NCBI GenBank assembly: GCA_964652235.1
Contig: CAZZDK010000002.1
Span: 72,100-136,099 of the forward strand
Direction of reading: 5' to 3'
DNA from: CAZZDK01 sp964652235
GTDB lineage: Bacteria > Pseudomonadota > Alphaproteobacteria > UBA9219
Length of the DNA: 64,000 bases
In this document: piece after piece, positions 48,262 through 57,175 of the stretch
Layout of the letters: the number at the start of each line of letters is the position of its first letter
Position numbering within the stretch: position 1 is the stretch's first letter
Position numbers and translations under genes: made by a program
Notes under the pieces: model-generated
What the model was told of the DNA's origin: nothing
The model's input: the letters and a program-made list of their open reading frames with translations, nothing else
The model's database searches: none

Positions 48262-51200
48262 ATCGCCGGAATAACGAGAAGCGTCAAAGCCGTCGCGCTG
48301 GCGAGGCCGAAGACAAGCGAGATGGCCAATCCCTGGAAAATGGGATCGAAGAGAATAAACGCCGCGCCGATCATGGCCGCCGCCGCCGTCAGCACGATAG
48401 GCCGCAAACGGATGCGTCCGGCCTCCAGCAAAGCCTCCCTCAAAGGCATTCCGCCCGCGCGCAGATGGCGGATAAAATCCACAAGCAGGATCGAATTGCG
48501 CACGATGATGCCCGCCAAAGCAATAAAGCCGATCATCGAAGGCGCGGAAAAAGGCGCGCCGAACAAAGCGTGGCCGAGAATGATCCCGATAAGGGTCAAA
48601 GGCACGGGCACCAGGATGACGAGCGGCACGAGAAACGATTTGAACAGGCCGACCACAAGCAAATAGATTCCCAAAAGCGCCACGATAAAGGCCGCGCCCA
48701 TGTCGCGGAACGTCACATAGGTCACCTCCCATTCGCCGTCCCAAAGAAGCGTCGGTTTGCTTTCGTCCAAGGGCTGGCCGTGATAGCGGACGGCAAGCTC
48801 CTTGTCGGCGGCAAGTTTATTTCCCACCGCCAGCATACCGTAGAGGGGCGCTTCATAACGGCCTGCAAGCTCGCCCGACACCGTTTCGACAAAACGCCCG
48901 TCGCGGCGATAGACGGGATAAGATGACCTTTCCTTCGTCGCCGTCACGACGTCGCCCAGTTCGACGTTTTTTCCTTCGCGTTTCGTGCCGCCCGCGGGAA
49001 CGGGCGTGGAAAGAATCCGCTCGCCGAACCAAAGACCGCTTTTCGGCATTTTAATCGTAATGTCGACGGGCTTTTCGCCCTCGCCGCGCTGAGAGTAGCC
49101 GATCTTCACGCCGCCCGTGATCGCAGCCAGCGTATCGTAAACCGCCTTTTCTTCGACGCCGTAATATTCAAGGTTCTCTTGGTTGATCGAGAAGCGCAGT
49201 CGCTCGCCCTGATGATCGTAGCTCGTGTCGATGTCCGTGATGAAATCCGTTTCCTGAAACGCCCGCCGGACCTTTTCCGCCTCGGCTCGGCGCGTGGCCG
49301 GATCGGGTCCGTAAATCTCGGCGAGAAGCGTCGCGAGAACCGGCGGGCCGGGCGGCACCTCCACGACTTTCAACACTGCGCCCTCAGGCAGCGCCAAGGA
49401 CTTGAGCCGCGCGCGCACGTCGAGAGCAATCTGGTGGCTCGACCGATCCCGTTCGCCCTTGGGGGTTAAATTTAATTGAAGCTCGCCTTGCTGCGGCTCG
49501 CCGCGCAAAAAGGAGTGCCTTACGAGACCGTTGAAATTGAACGGCGAAGCCGCGCCCGCATAAAGTTGAATGGACTTCATCTCCGGCAAAGATTCCAGTT
49601 TTACAGCCGCTTCGCGCAGCGTCCTCTCCGTCGCCTCCAGCGTCGTGCCCTTGGGCAAATCCAAAACGACCTGCATCTCGGACTTCTTGTCGACCGGCAA
49701 AAGCTTCACCGTCACGATCTTGAGCGGAAAGAAAAGAAAACAAACAAGCGTCGCGCCCGCGACGTAAAGCAAGAATCTTTTCGCGCGCGCGCGATCTTCC
49801 ACGAGTGGCCGCGCCCAGCGTTCATAAAAACGGGTCAACCTGCCGTGGGTATGTTCCGGGTCTTCTTCGTTCGTTTCGATGAAATGCCGTCCCGAAACCT
49901 TAAGCAGAAGCCAGGGCGTGATGATCTCGGCGACAAAAAAGGAAAACAGCATCGCCATGGAAGCGTTGGCGGGAATGGGGCTCATGTAGGGGCCCATCAG
50001 GCCGGTCACGAACATCATCGGCAAAAGCGCGGCCATGATGGTCAGCGTGGCGACGATGGTCGGGTTTCCGACTTCGGAAACCGCGTCCACCGCCGTATCC
50101 ACGATGTCCGCGCCTTTGTCGAGCCGCCAGCGCCGCACGATGTTTTCAACAATCACGATGGCGTCGTCCACCAGGATGCCGATGGAGAAGATAAGCGCGA
50201 ACAGGCTCACGCGGTTGATCGTATAGCCCATCAGCCAAGCCGAAAAGAGGGTCAGAAGAATCGTCGTCGGGATCACGACGAAGACCACAACGCCCTCGCG
50301 CCAGCCGATGGCCCAGGTAATAAGGACGACGATCGAAATCGTCGCGAGAAAAAGATGGAAAATCAGCTCGTCGGCCTTTTCGGTCGCGGTCTCGCCGTAA
50401 TTGCGCGTCACGGCGACGTCGATGTCCGGCGGAATAACCGTCGTTTTCAGAACATCGAGTCTTTTCAGAATCTCGTCCGCGACCGTTACCGCGTTTGTGT
50501 TTTTGCGCTTGGCGAAAGCCAATGTCACGGCGGGGCGCGCCTTAAGCGAACCGTCCGGCGCGCGCGTCATCGTCCAGACCCTCGCGTCGCTTTCCGCACC
50601 GCCGATCTCGACGGAGGCCACGTCCTTGACATAAACGGGCCGCCCGTCGCGCGAAGTTAAAAGAAGCAATCCGATGTCGGGAACGCCTTCAAGATTCTGT
50701 CCGGCCACGACGGGAAGATATTTGTTCGTCTGCTCGAACGCGCCGATTTGGAACGAACGGTTCGCATTCGATATTTTATCGACAAGCTGCTCGAGTGTAA
50801 TGCCGTAAAGCGCCAGCTTTTCGGGATCGGGTTCGACGCGGATCTGGCTCGGCTCGCCGCCCACTATGAAGTTGAGGCCGACATTTTCCGTCTTGGCCAG
50901 TTCGTGCTGCAACTCAAGCGCCAGCCTGTGCAACGCGTTGCCATCCCATCTTTCGGCGGCTTCAGGCTTGGCCGAAAGCGTCAGCGTCACAATGGGCACG
51001 TCGTTGATGCCGCGACCGATGATGATCGGTTCCGGAATGCCCTTAGGCAGGTCGCGAATATTGGCGCGTATTTTCTCATGCACGCGCAAAATAGCAGCGT
51101 CAGCGTCGGTTCCCGTGAAAAACCGCGCCGTGGCAACGACGTAATCATCCTGCGTTTGGGAATAAACGTGTTCAACGCCATCGATACCCTTAACGATGTC

Positions 51201-51419
51201 CTCCAAAGGACGCGCGATCAGCTCCACCGCGTCGGGCGCCTTGTACCCGTTCGCGCTGACCATGATATCGACCATCGGAACGCTGATCTGCGGCTCTTCC
51301 TCTCGCGGCAAACTGGAAAGGGCCATAAATCCCGCCGCCAGGCTCGCCAAGAGAATAAGGGGCGTCAGCTTCGATCGGATAAAAATCTGGGTCAACCGCC
51401 CCGACAGACCTACCCTCAT
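48234..51419 (-). CDS. RND efflux pump inner-membrane transporter
   Basis: A proton-driven antiporter of the AcrB/MdtB-like type. It has twelve membrane helices in two halves, two large periplasmic domains, and the TM4 aspartates in SIGILVDDAIVIVEN. Length (1061) is normal. It lacks the HAE1 signature details of AcrB and is closer to the environmental RND group. It overlaps the adaptor gene by four bases. Together with the TolC gene on the other strand it would export toxic compounds. Confidence 0.92.
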   Translation of the reverse strand: MRVGLSGRLTQIFIRSKLTPLILLASLAAGFMALSSLPREEEPQISVPMVDIMVSANGYKAPDAVELIARPLEDIVKGIDGVEHVYSQTQDDYVVATARFFTGTDADAAILRVHEKIRANIRDLPKGIPEPIIIGRGINDVPIVTLTLSAKPEAAERWDGNALHRLALELQHELAKTENVGLNFIVGGEPSQIRVEPDPEKLALYGITLEQLVDKISNANRSFQIGAFEQTNKYLPVVAGQNLEGVPDIGLLLLTSRDGRPVYVKDVASVEIGGAESDARVWTMTRAPDGSLKARPAVTLAFAKRKNTNAVTVADEILKRLDVLKTTVIPPDIDVAVTRNYGETATEKADELIFHLFLATISIVVLITWAIGWREGVVVFVVIPTTILLTLFSAWLMGYTINRVSLFALIFSIGILVDDAIVIVENIVRRWRLDKGADIVDTAVDAVSEVGNPTIVATLTIMAALLPMMFVTGLMGPYMSPIPANASMAMLFSFFVAEIITPWLLLKVSGRHFIETNEEDPEHTHGRLTRFYERWARPLVEDRARAKRFLLYVAGATLVCFLFFPLKIVTVKLLPVDKKSEMQVVLDLPKGTTLEATERTLREAAVKLESLPEMKSIQLYAGAASPFNFNGLVRHSFLRGEPQQGELQLNLTPKGERDRSSHQIALDVRARLKSLALPEGAVLKVVEVPPGPPVLATLLAEIYGPDPATRRAEAEKVRRAFQETDFITDIDTSYDHQGERLRFSINQENLEYYGVEEKAVYDTLAAITGGVKIGYSQRGEGEKPVDITIKMPKSGLWFGERILSTPVPAGGTKREGKNVELGDVVTATKERSSYPVYRRDGRFVETVSGELAGRYEAPLYGMLAVGNKLAADKELAVRYHGQPLDESKPTLLWDGEWEVTYVTFRDMGAAFIVALLGIYLLVVGLFKSFLVPLVILVPVPLTLIGIILGHALFGAPFSAPSMIGFIALAGIIVRNSILLVDFIRHLRAGGMPLREALLEAGRIRLRPIVLTAAAAMIGAAFILFDPIFQGLAISLVFGLASATALTLLVIPAIYVWAGTRD

Positions 51420-52474
51420 GGCAACACCACCCTGTCGCCGTCGCGCAGGCCTGCAAGAATTTCGACCTTTCCTCCCCTGGGCAGACCCTTGCGAACGACA
51501 ATTTCGCGCCCGTCCTCAAGCTTGACGTAATCGATCCCGGCCCGGCGGTAAAGGGCGGCGGCGGGAACCGTCAGGGCCTCGCGGTCCCCCGCGGAAACGT
51601 AGGCCAGCGTGCGTTCGCCCACGAAATAATCGCCGAGCCCCGCAACGGTAACGTCCGCCATGACACGGCCGTTCTTAATTTCCGGATAAACGAGCCTAAC
51701 GGTTCCGGCCTGAAGACCTTCTTTCCCGTCGCCTCCCATACCTCGGGCGCCGACCAAAACCGTATCCCCCTCTTTCAAAAAACGCGCATGGCGTTCCGGC
51801 AGTTCGATTCGCAAAACGTAATTTTCCTGCGAAAGAACGGCGATCGTCTCGCCCGCCATCACAACAGCGCCACGCGAAACAGGCACTTTCAGCACTCGCC
51901 CCGCGCTCGGCGCAAGCACCGCGCCTTCCGTCGCCTGTTGGGCGACTTCCTGTTTGCCGGAACGGGCGGCCTGCAAATTGTTTTCCGCTATCTCCAACGC
52001 CGCGCGGGCCTCGTCGAGACGAGCCTGCGTGCCGTAACCGGATTCGCGCAAATCCTTCGCGCGCGAGAAATCGAGTTTCGCTTTGTCATAGGCCGACTGA
52101 GCGGCCTGGATGCCCGCTTCAAGGCCCTGCGCCTTGATGGTCAGCTTCGGATCGCCCACCAAAGCGATGGTGTCGCCCGCCGAAACGCGGTCGCCCTCTT
52201 TGACCGCCAAAAGGCTGAGCGTGCCGCTGATCCGCGCGCGCGCCTGCACTTCGCGTACCGACTCGACCGTGGCGATGACGGCCTTCAGGTCTGCCATCTT
52301 TTCCGGCTGAACCTCGTAAATTTCGGCGGCGAAGGAGCCCTTCGAGAAAAAAACCGTCATTGCGAGGCCCATAAGGGCCGAAGCCATCCAGAGTCCCGCA
52401 GAAAGGCCCTGCAAAGGTCCCGGATTGCTCCGCCGCGCTCGCGATGACAAGAAGACGGGGAAAAGATTTCTCAT
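51416..52474 (-). CDS. RND periplasmic adaptor with a repeat-derived signal peptide
   Basis: Membrane-fusion protein linking RND pump and TolC. It has a lipoyl/barrel-sandwich half (ISGTLSLLAVKEGDRVSAGD), a coiled-coil hairpin (~115-170, QAAQSAYDKAKLDFSRAKDL), then beta-barrel parts and GLRDGDRVVLP at the end. The first ~45 residues include a 93-bp palindromic element, which supplies the long n-region and most of the hydrophobic core of the signal (WMASALMGLAMTVFF). AAAGGA lies ten bases before the ATG at MRNLFPVF. A later internal ATG (MASALMG) is also possible. Confidence 0.88.
   Translation of the reverse strand: MRNLFPVFLSSRARRSNPGPLQGLSAGLWMASALMGLAMTVFFSKGSFAAEIYEVQPEKMADLKAVIATVESVREVQARARISGTLSLLAVKEGDRVSAGDTIALVGDPKLTIKAQGLEAGIQAAQSAYDKAKLDFSRAKDLRESGYGTQARLDEARAALEIAENNLQAARSGKQEVAQQATEGAVLAPSAGRVLKVPVSRGAVVMAGETIAVLSQENYVLRIELPERHARFLKEGDTVLVGARGMGGDGKEGLQAGTVRLVYPEIKNGRVMADVTVAGLGDYFVGERTLAYVSAGDREALTVPAAALYRRAGIDYVKLEDGREIVVRKGLPRGGKVEILAGLRDGDRVVLP
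52356..52448. repeat. Palindromic repeat element inside the adaptor's signal-peptide region
   Basis: The ends GTCATTGCGAG and CTCGCGATGAC are inverted copies with one mismatch. The type (GTCATTGCGAG ... GGATTGCTCCGCCGCG) is a widespread bacterial dispersed repeat. It is 93 bases, a multiple of three, so the reading frame of the adaptor stays open through it. Confidence 0.7.
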
Positions 52475-52517
52475 AGGCGTTCATCCTTTCGCTTCTATCA
52501 TGCCCCTTGCCTTTTAT

Positions 52518-52533
52518 ATTAGCAAGTGCTAAT
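52518..52533. promoter_or_regulatory. Operator palindrome between the divergent efflux operons
   Basis: ATTAGCAAGTGCTAAT is a perfect inverted repeat (7 bp arms, two-base spacer) ten bases before the arsR-type ATG and ~44 bases from the adaptor start. A BigR/SqrR-type repressor binding here could control both directions. Confidence 0.65.
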
Positions 52534-52542
52534 TTAGCAGAC

Positions 52543-52884
52543 ATGAATATAAAGGCCCAGACTTTTTGCCTTAAGGCCGACGGCGCGGCGCGACTCATGA
52601 AAAGCCTCGCCAACGCACACAGGCTTATGATCCTTTGCCGTCTGCACGAGGGCGAAGCCTCGGTCGGCGATATCGAAAAGGCCGTGCCCCTCGCGCAATC
52701 CGCCCTTTCGCAGCATTTGGCCCGCTTGCGGCGAGAAGGGATTGTCAGAACGCGCCGCCAGGCGCAAACTGTCCGCTACAGCCTTGTGAAAGGGCCCGCC
52801 GTAGCGATCATTCGCCAGCTTTACGGGCTTTATTGCGGTTCTTCCCCCAACGAAGGAAAAAGGAGAAAACGCCATGACGCTTAA
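52543..52884 (+). CDS. ArsR-family regulator, SqrR/BigR-like
   Basis: Winged-helix repressor: RLMKSLANAHRLMILCRL, LAQSALSQHLARLRREGIV, then the wing TRRQAQTVRYSLV. Cys are at 9, 32 and 98. The distance from Cys32 to Cys98 (66) equals that of the persulfide-sensing pair in SqrR as I recall it (41 and 107), and Cys9 also has a counterpart. It therefore probably senses sulfide or persulfide and controls the pump. The start is at MNIKAQTFC, directly behind the palindromic operator. It overlaps the DUF2892 gene by 11 bases. Confidence 0.82.
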   Translation: MNIKAQTFCLKADGAARLMKSLANAHRLMILCRLHEGEASVGDIEKAVPLAQSALSQHLARLRREGIVRTRRQAQTVRYSLVKGPAVAIIRQLYGLYCGSSPNEGKRRKRHDA

Positions 52885-53095
52885 TCCTCTCAATCTCGAC
52901 CGAGCGGTAATGGTCTTTGCGGGCGTGATTAACCTGCTCGCGTTGATCCTGGCCTATATCTACACGCCCTGGTGGCTCATCCTGTCCTTTTTGGTCAGCG
53001 TCGGACTTATCCAGGCGCCGCTTACGGGATTCTGCCCGCCCGCCATTTTCTTCAAGAAACTTGGCATCAAGCCCGGCATCGCTTTCGATCCTTAA
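52874..53095 (+). CDS. DUF2892 membrane protein
   Basis: A two-helix membrane protein of 73 residues: NLDRAVMVFAGVINLLALIL and a second helix, then the family end TGFCPPAIFFKKLGI. DUF2892 domains occur with rhodaneses and sulfide-oxidation genes (YgaP-like). This agrees with a SqrR-like regulator upstream. The single Cys in the loop may take part in sulfur transfer. Confidence 0.8.
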   Translation: MTLNPLNLDRAVMVFAGVINLLALILAYIYTPWWLILSFLVSVGLIQAPLTGFCPPAIFFKKLGIKPGIAFDP

Positions 53096-53108
53096 GAACA
53101 GGTCCTTT

Positions 53109-54464
53109 ATGAAGCTCGCCACTCTTCTCGCGCTCGCCGCCCTTGTCCTTTGCGCCCCGGCGCAAGCCCAAACGTTCGAGGAGGCCCTCGCGGCCTCTTA
53201 CGAGCACAACCCGGGCATCCAGGCGCGAAGGGCGCAGGCGAGGGCCGCAGACGAGGGAGTGGCGGAGGCCGTAAGCGCCTATCGCCCCGACATCGAGGCG
53301 ACAGGCGGGATCGGCGCGTCGCGGCAGACCATTGCGGGCGGCGATCCCATCAGCAAGAAAGACACGCTCACGCCCCGCGACGTGGGCGTGAGCGTCAAGC
53401 AGCCTCTTTTTAGAGGTTTTCGTTCGCAAAGCGGCGTTGAATCCGCGCAAGCCCAAGCCAAGGCCGCCCACGCTCTTTTGCGCCAGGGGGAACAGGGGCT
53501 TTTGTTCGAGACGGCCCGCATCTATCTCGACGTTCTGCAAAGCCAAAGCATCGTAGAGCTGACCCGCAATAACGAGCGCCTTTTGCGCGAACAGCTCGAA
53601 GCGACGCAGCGCCGCTTCGATGTGGGTGAGGTCACCAAAACGGACGTTTCGCAATCCATCGCCCGGCTGAACGGCGCTTTGGCGGCGCGGACCCGCGCCG
53701 AAGGCGCTTTGGCAAATGATCGCGCTGCTTTCACGCGGCTCGTCGGTGCGCCGCCGACGGACCTGAAGGCTCCGGCGTTTGCTCCACCTTCCTTCCGTAG
53801 CGCAGAGGAAGCAGCCCAGCTCGCCGAAAAGAACCATCCCTCCGTTCTTGCGGCCCAGCTGGGACACGAGGCGGCCAAAGCCGACATCACCAAAGCCGAG
53901 GGCGCCCTTTTGCCGGAGGTGAATCTCGTGGGCGGCGTCTCGCGGTCGTGGGAGCAAAACCTTTCGATCCCGAACCGGCAGGATTCGGCCACGATCATGG
54001 CCCGCATGACGGTCCCGCTTTACAAATCCGGCGCGGATTACGCGCGTTCACGCGCGGCGCGAGAAACAGCGGTTCAAAAAAGATTGGAAATCGAAGAAGC
54101 GCGCCGACTGGCCCGCGAGAACGCTTTGCAGGCCTGGCAGGACCTCGCGAGCGCGCAAGCCGCCATCGAGGCTTTTGAAAGCGAAAAAAAGGCCAACGAA
54201 ACCGCGCTTTACGGGGTGCAGGAGGAATCCAAGGCGGGAACCCGCACGATTCTCGACGTCCTCAACGCGCAGCAGGAGCTTCTCGGCGCCGAAGTCAATC
54301 TTGTCCGGGCCAGGCACGACCGCGCCATCGCCCTTTTGCGCCTTAAAGAAGCGATCGGCGATCTATCGCCCGAAAGCCTGAAACTGGCCGTCAAATCCTA
54401 CGATCCCCTGCCGCATTATGAATCCGCGCGGGGTAAATGGCTGGGCTTGTCGGTGGAAGAATAA
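53109..54464 (+). CDS. TolC-family outer membrane channel
   Basis: Signal peptide MKLATLLALAALVLCAPAQA, then the TolC repeat structure in two homologous halves: FEEALAASYEHNPGIQARRAQ, RGFRSQSGVESAQAQAKAAH and AEKNHPSVLAAQLGHEAAKA in the second half. Helical barrel regions are rich in Ala, Gln and Arg. Length (451) is normal. It completes the tripartite pump with the divergent RND and adaptor genes. The 3' end overlaps the convergent SDR gene by 49 bases. Confidence 0.92.
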   Translation: MKLATLLALAALVLCAPAQAQTFEEALAASYEHNPGIQARRAQARAADEGVAEAVSAYRPDIEATGGIGASRQTIAGGDPISKKDTLTPRDVGVSVKQPLFRGFRSQSGVESAQAQAKAAHALLRQGEQGLLFETARIYLDVLQSQSIVELTRNNERLLREQLEATQRRFDVGEVTKTDVSQSIARLNGALAARTRAEGALANDRAAFTRLVGAPPTDLKAPAFAPPSFRSAEEAAQLAEKNHPSVLAAQLGHEAAKADITKAEGALLPEVNLVGGVSRSWEQNLSIPNRQDSATIMARMTVPLYKSGADYARSRAARETAVQKRLEIEEARRLARENALQAWQDLASAQAAIEAFESEKKANETALYGVQEESKAGTRTILDVLNAQQELLGAEVNLVRARHDRAIALLRLKEAIGDLSPESLKLAVKSYDPLPHYESARGKWLGLSVEE

Positions 54465-55207
54465 CCGATCTTGAGCCGGTCGATCAGACAAGTCGGCGCA
54501 GCGGCAAAAAGCCAGACAAGCAAAGCCATCGGCCAAGGATAGGCGATCCGGGCCTTGTTCCGCTCAAGGCCGCGCCGCATGATCCGCGCCGCCTTGTCCG
54601 CCGCCATCAGAAAAGGCATGGGACAGGCGTTCACGTCCGTCATGGGCGTTTTCACGAAGCCGGGGCAGATGACATTCACCTCAACGCCGAAAGGCGCCAT
54701 CTCGCCGCGCAGAGCCTCGCCGTAAACCCGCACCGCCGCCTTGCTGGCGCCATAGGCCGCCGCGCCGGGCATTCCGCGAAATCCGGCGAGCGAGGCCATA
54801 ATCGCGACCTGGCCTTTCCCCCGCGCTTTCATATGCGGCAACAAAGGATCGATGGTGTTGAGAACGCCGTCTATATTGGTCGCGAGAACCTCGCGGTCGG
54901 AAGCGACTTTATCGCCGCCTTTATGCGTCCCCGCGCTGATCCCTGCATTCGCAATGACCAGATCGACGGGCGCGACGGCTTCGCAATCCTCTATCCAGGC
55001 CGCCATAGAGGCCGCGTTTCTGACATCGAGAAGGCGCGCATCGACTCTGGCCCCTTTGGCCGAGGCTTCCCCCGCCGTTGTCTCCAAACGCTCCTTGTGC
55101 CTTCCGGAAAGGAAAAGCGTGACGCCCGGCGCAGCATATTCAAGGGCCAAGGCCGCGCCCAGGCCGCTTGAAGCCCCCGTAATCAGGATATTTCGAGGCT
55201 CTTTCAT
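54416..55207 (-). CDS. Short-chain dehydrogenase/reductase
   Basis: NAD(P)-binding TGASSGLGAAL, ANAG, and the active site YGASK are visible. The C-terminal ~40 residues are hydrophobic (YPWPMALLVWLFAAAP), suggesting membrane contact, as in SDRs acting on lipids. Length 263. The substrate is unknown. It lies opposite the end of the TolC gene. Confidence 0.88.
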   Translation of the reverse strand: MKEPRNILITGASSGLGAALALEYAAPGVTLFLSGRHKERLETTAGEASAKGARVDARLLDVRNAASMAAWIEDCEAVAPVDLVIANAGISAGTHKGGDKVASDREVLATNIDGVLNTIDPLLPHMKARGKGQVAIMASLAGFRGMPGAAAYGASKAAVRVYGEALRGEMAPFGVEVNVICPGFVKTPMTDVNACPMPFLMAADKAARIMRRGLERNKARIAYPWPMALLVWLFAAAPTCLIDRLKIGYSSTDKPSHLPRADS

Positions 55208-55287
55208 GTTTTTGCATCCAAAAGGGTGACGAAACCTTCAAAAACGGCTACATTGCGGCACCTTACAACGACTCGCTTTTGCTGCCT

Positions 55288-55938
55288 ATGCCTTTGTCAC
55301 CTGTTTTCGGCGATTTGAAACGTCGCGGCTTGATGCTGGTTCTCTCCTCGCCGTCCGGCGCGGGAAAGACAACAATCTCTCGCCGCCTGCTGGAATCCGA
55401 TCCGCTTATCGACCTGTCCGTTTCCGTCACGACCCGCCCGCCGCGCGGCAACGAGGTTGACGGCAAGGACTATATCTTCACGGATATGGTTTCTTTCAAC
55501 CTGATGGTCAATCGCGGCGAGTTTCTCGAACACGCAAAGGCTTTCGGCAATTATTACGGCACACCGCGCGCGCCGGTCGAAAAAGCCCTGGCCGAGGGGC
55601 GCGATGTCATGTTCGATATCGAATGGCAAGGCACGCAGCAACTAGCTGAAAAAGCGCGAAGCGATCTGGTCAGCATCTTCATCCTGCCGCCCGACTGGCA
55701 TGAGCTTGAGCGTCGCCTTTTCAACCGCGCCCAGGACACGCCCGCTGAGATCAACCGCCGCATGGCCAAGGCGACCGACGAAATGAGCCATTGGGCCGAA
55801 TACGATTACATTATTATCAACCGCGATCTCGACGCTTCGGTTGCGGCCGTGCAAGCTATCTTGCAAAGCGAACGGCTTAAGCGCCATCGCCTTCTCGGTT
55901 TGTCCGACTTCGTTAAAGGCCTTCAGGCGGGAACATGA
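55288..55938 (+). CDS. gmk: Guanylate kinase
   Basis: Gmk phosphorylates GMP to GDP. P-loop SSPSGAGKTTISRRLL, TTRPPRGNEVDGKDYIF, GNYYGTP and IEWQGTQQL are diagnostic. The first ATG is used rather than an upstream TTG. Length (216) is normal. The stop overlaps the folK start by four bases (ATGA). Confidence 0.95.
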   Translation: MPLSPVFGDLKRRGLMLVLSSPSGAGKTTISRRLLESDPLIDLSVSVTTRPPRGNEVDGKDYIFTDMVSFNLMVNRGEFLEHAKAFGNYYGTPRAPVEKALAEGRDVMFDIEWQGTQQLAEKARSDLVSIFILPPDWHELERRLFNRAQDTPAEINRRMAKATDEMSHWAEYDYIIINRDLDASVAAVQAILQSERLKRHRLLGLSDFVKGLQAGT

Positions 55939-56447
55939 ACGGCGCGCGCTCGGATTCTCCGGTTGAAGTTTGCCTTGGCCTTGGCTCAAACTTGGGCGAC
56001 CGTCTGGCCGCGCTGACGGCGGCGAAAAACGCCTTGGCGCCCTATGTGAACGTCACCGCCGTTTCTCCTGTCTATGAATGGGTCCCGGCCTACGATTCCG
56101 ACCAGCCTCTTTTCCTCAACGCCGCGCTCAAAGGAACGACGAAACTCGATCCGAGAAGCCTTCTCTACACGATCAAGGATTTGGAAATCGAGCTGGGCCG
56201 CAAGCCGACTTTTCGCTACGGCCCGCGCCTCATTGACATCGACATTCTCTTTTATGGGCCTCTTCAGGTCCACGAAACGGACCTGACCGTTCCGCACCCT
56301 TTTATGATCGAGCGCGTCTTCGTCCTCAAGCCGCTGGCCGACATCGCGCCCGACTGGGTTCATCCGGGGCTTGGAAAAACCGTCGCGGAACTTCTTGTCT
56401 CCTTGCCCGACCTCGACGCCGCGCATAAAAGGGCGGATCGTTTTTAG
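55935..56447 (+). CDS. folK: 2-amino-4-hydroxy-6-hydroxymethyldihydropteridine pyrophosphokinase
   Basis: FolK transfers pyrophosphate to hydroxymethyl-dihydropterin in folate synthesis. GLGSNLGDRLAAL, SPVYEWVPAYDSDQPLFLNA, KDLEIELGRKPTFRYGPRLI and DIDILFYG carry the metal aspartates. VPHPFMIERVFVL is also typical. It is coupled to gmk by a four-base overlap and ends four bases into the convergent gene. Confidence 0.93.
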   Translation: MNGARSDSPVEVCLGLGSNLGDRLAALTAAKNALAPYVNVTAVSPVYEWVPAYDSDQPLFLNAALKGTTKLDPRSLLYTIKDLEIELGRKPTFRYGPRLIDIDILFYGPLQVHETDLTVPHPFMIERVFVLKPLADIAPDWVHPGLGKTVAELLVSLPDLDAAHKRADRF

Positions 56448-57124
56448 GGCTCGGGGTAAAGCACACCGCCGCCGTGACGTGACCGTATTTTTTCCAATTT
56501 TACCCTTTGCAAGGAAACCACTTTGGGGGACGGTCTTGCGTTTTTAAGAACCCTCGAAAAATTCCTTACCGTATCGGAAACGGCGCCGGAGATTTTTGAG
56601 GCGCGAAGATGCTGCCTTTCAAGCCATTCCTTTTTGCTGAGTGGGACAGGCTGTTTTTTCGCGCCTTTCCGAGGGGTAAATTCGACAGCGGTTCCCGGCC
56701 CGGCGCCCGTAATCCCCGGCCTTCTTTTGCTCTCGTAATCCGCCAACCGAATGAGGTTCGTGCGCGTTCTTTCTTTCACAAGCGCCTGAAAGACGGCTTC
56801 CGCCTTTTTAAGATAATAACGGTTCGCCTTGCAGAGAAAATCCGCAAGAGCGCTGGCCGCCAGCCGGGGTTCCTCTCCCGTCTCTCTTTCCTTGACCGCC
56901 CGCAACAAAGAAGAAGCGTCAAAGAAAGCGACCCTTAGGTCTTCCGCTTCGATGTCGCTTTGCCACAAAAGAGGGTCTTTTTGCCTCTCCGCCGCGCAAA
57001 GATCCTCGATCACCTGATAAAAGAAATACAGATGGGTCCCCGGCGCGAGATGCCCCTCCGCCGCGGGCAGAAAAACCGAATCGGCGACCGGTTTTGCCAT
57101 AAGAAAAGTGAAAAGCGCTTTCAT
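56444..57124 (-). CDS. Hypothetical protein (226 residues)
   Basis: Unrecognised. It is a soluble, helical first half (THLYFFYQVIEDLCAAERQK, NRYYLKKAEAVFQALVKE) and a very basic second half (PRKGAKKQPVPLSKKEWLER, RVLKNARPSPKVVSLQRVK), which may bind nucleic acid. AAAGGGAA precedes the ATG. It is downstream of mutT on the same strand, 51 bases apart. Confidence 0.6.
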   Translation of the reverse strand: MKALFTFLMAKPVADSVFLPAAEGHLAPGTHLYFFYQVIEDLCAAERQKDPLLWQSDIEAEDLRVAFFDASSLLRAVKERETGEEPRLAASALADFLCKANRYYLKKAEAVFQALVKERTRTNLIRLADYESKRRPGITGAGPGTAVEFTPRKGAKKQPVPLSKKEWLERQHLRASKISGAVSDTVRNFSRVLKNARPSPKVVSLQRVKLEKIRSRHGGGVLYPEP

Positions 57125-57175
57125 AAAATTCCCTTTCGCGAGGCGCCGGACCGAAAGGTAAAAAAACGCCCTCTT

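Noticed and set aside
49476..50660. 394-codon open frame opposite the RND gene
   Set aside because: Antisense shadow of a well-supported membrane transporter; the translation is rich in His/Arg/Asp, as expected for reverse reading.
52119..52613. A 164-codon frame overlapping the adaptor gene start
   Set aside because: It is the translation of the palindromic repeat in another frame and then antisense-like adaptor codons; the adaptor frame is the conserved one.
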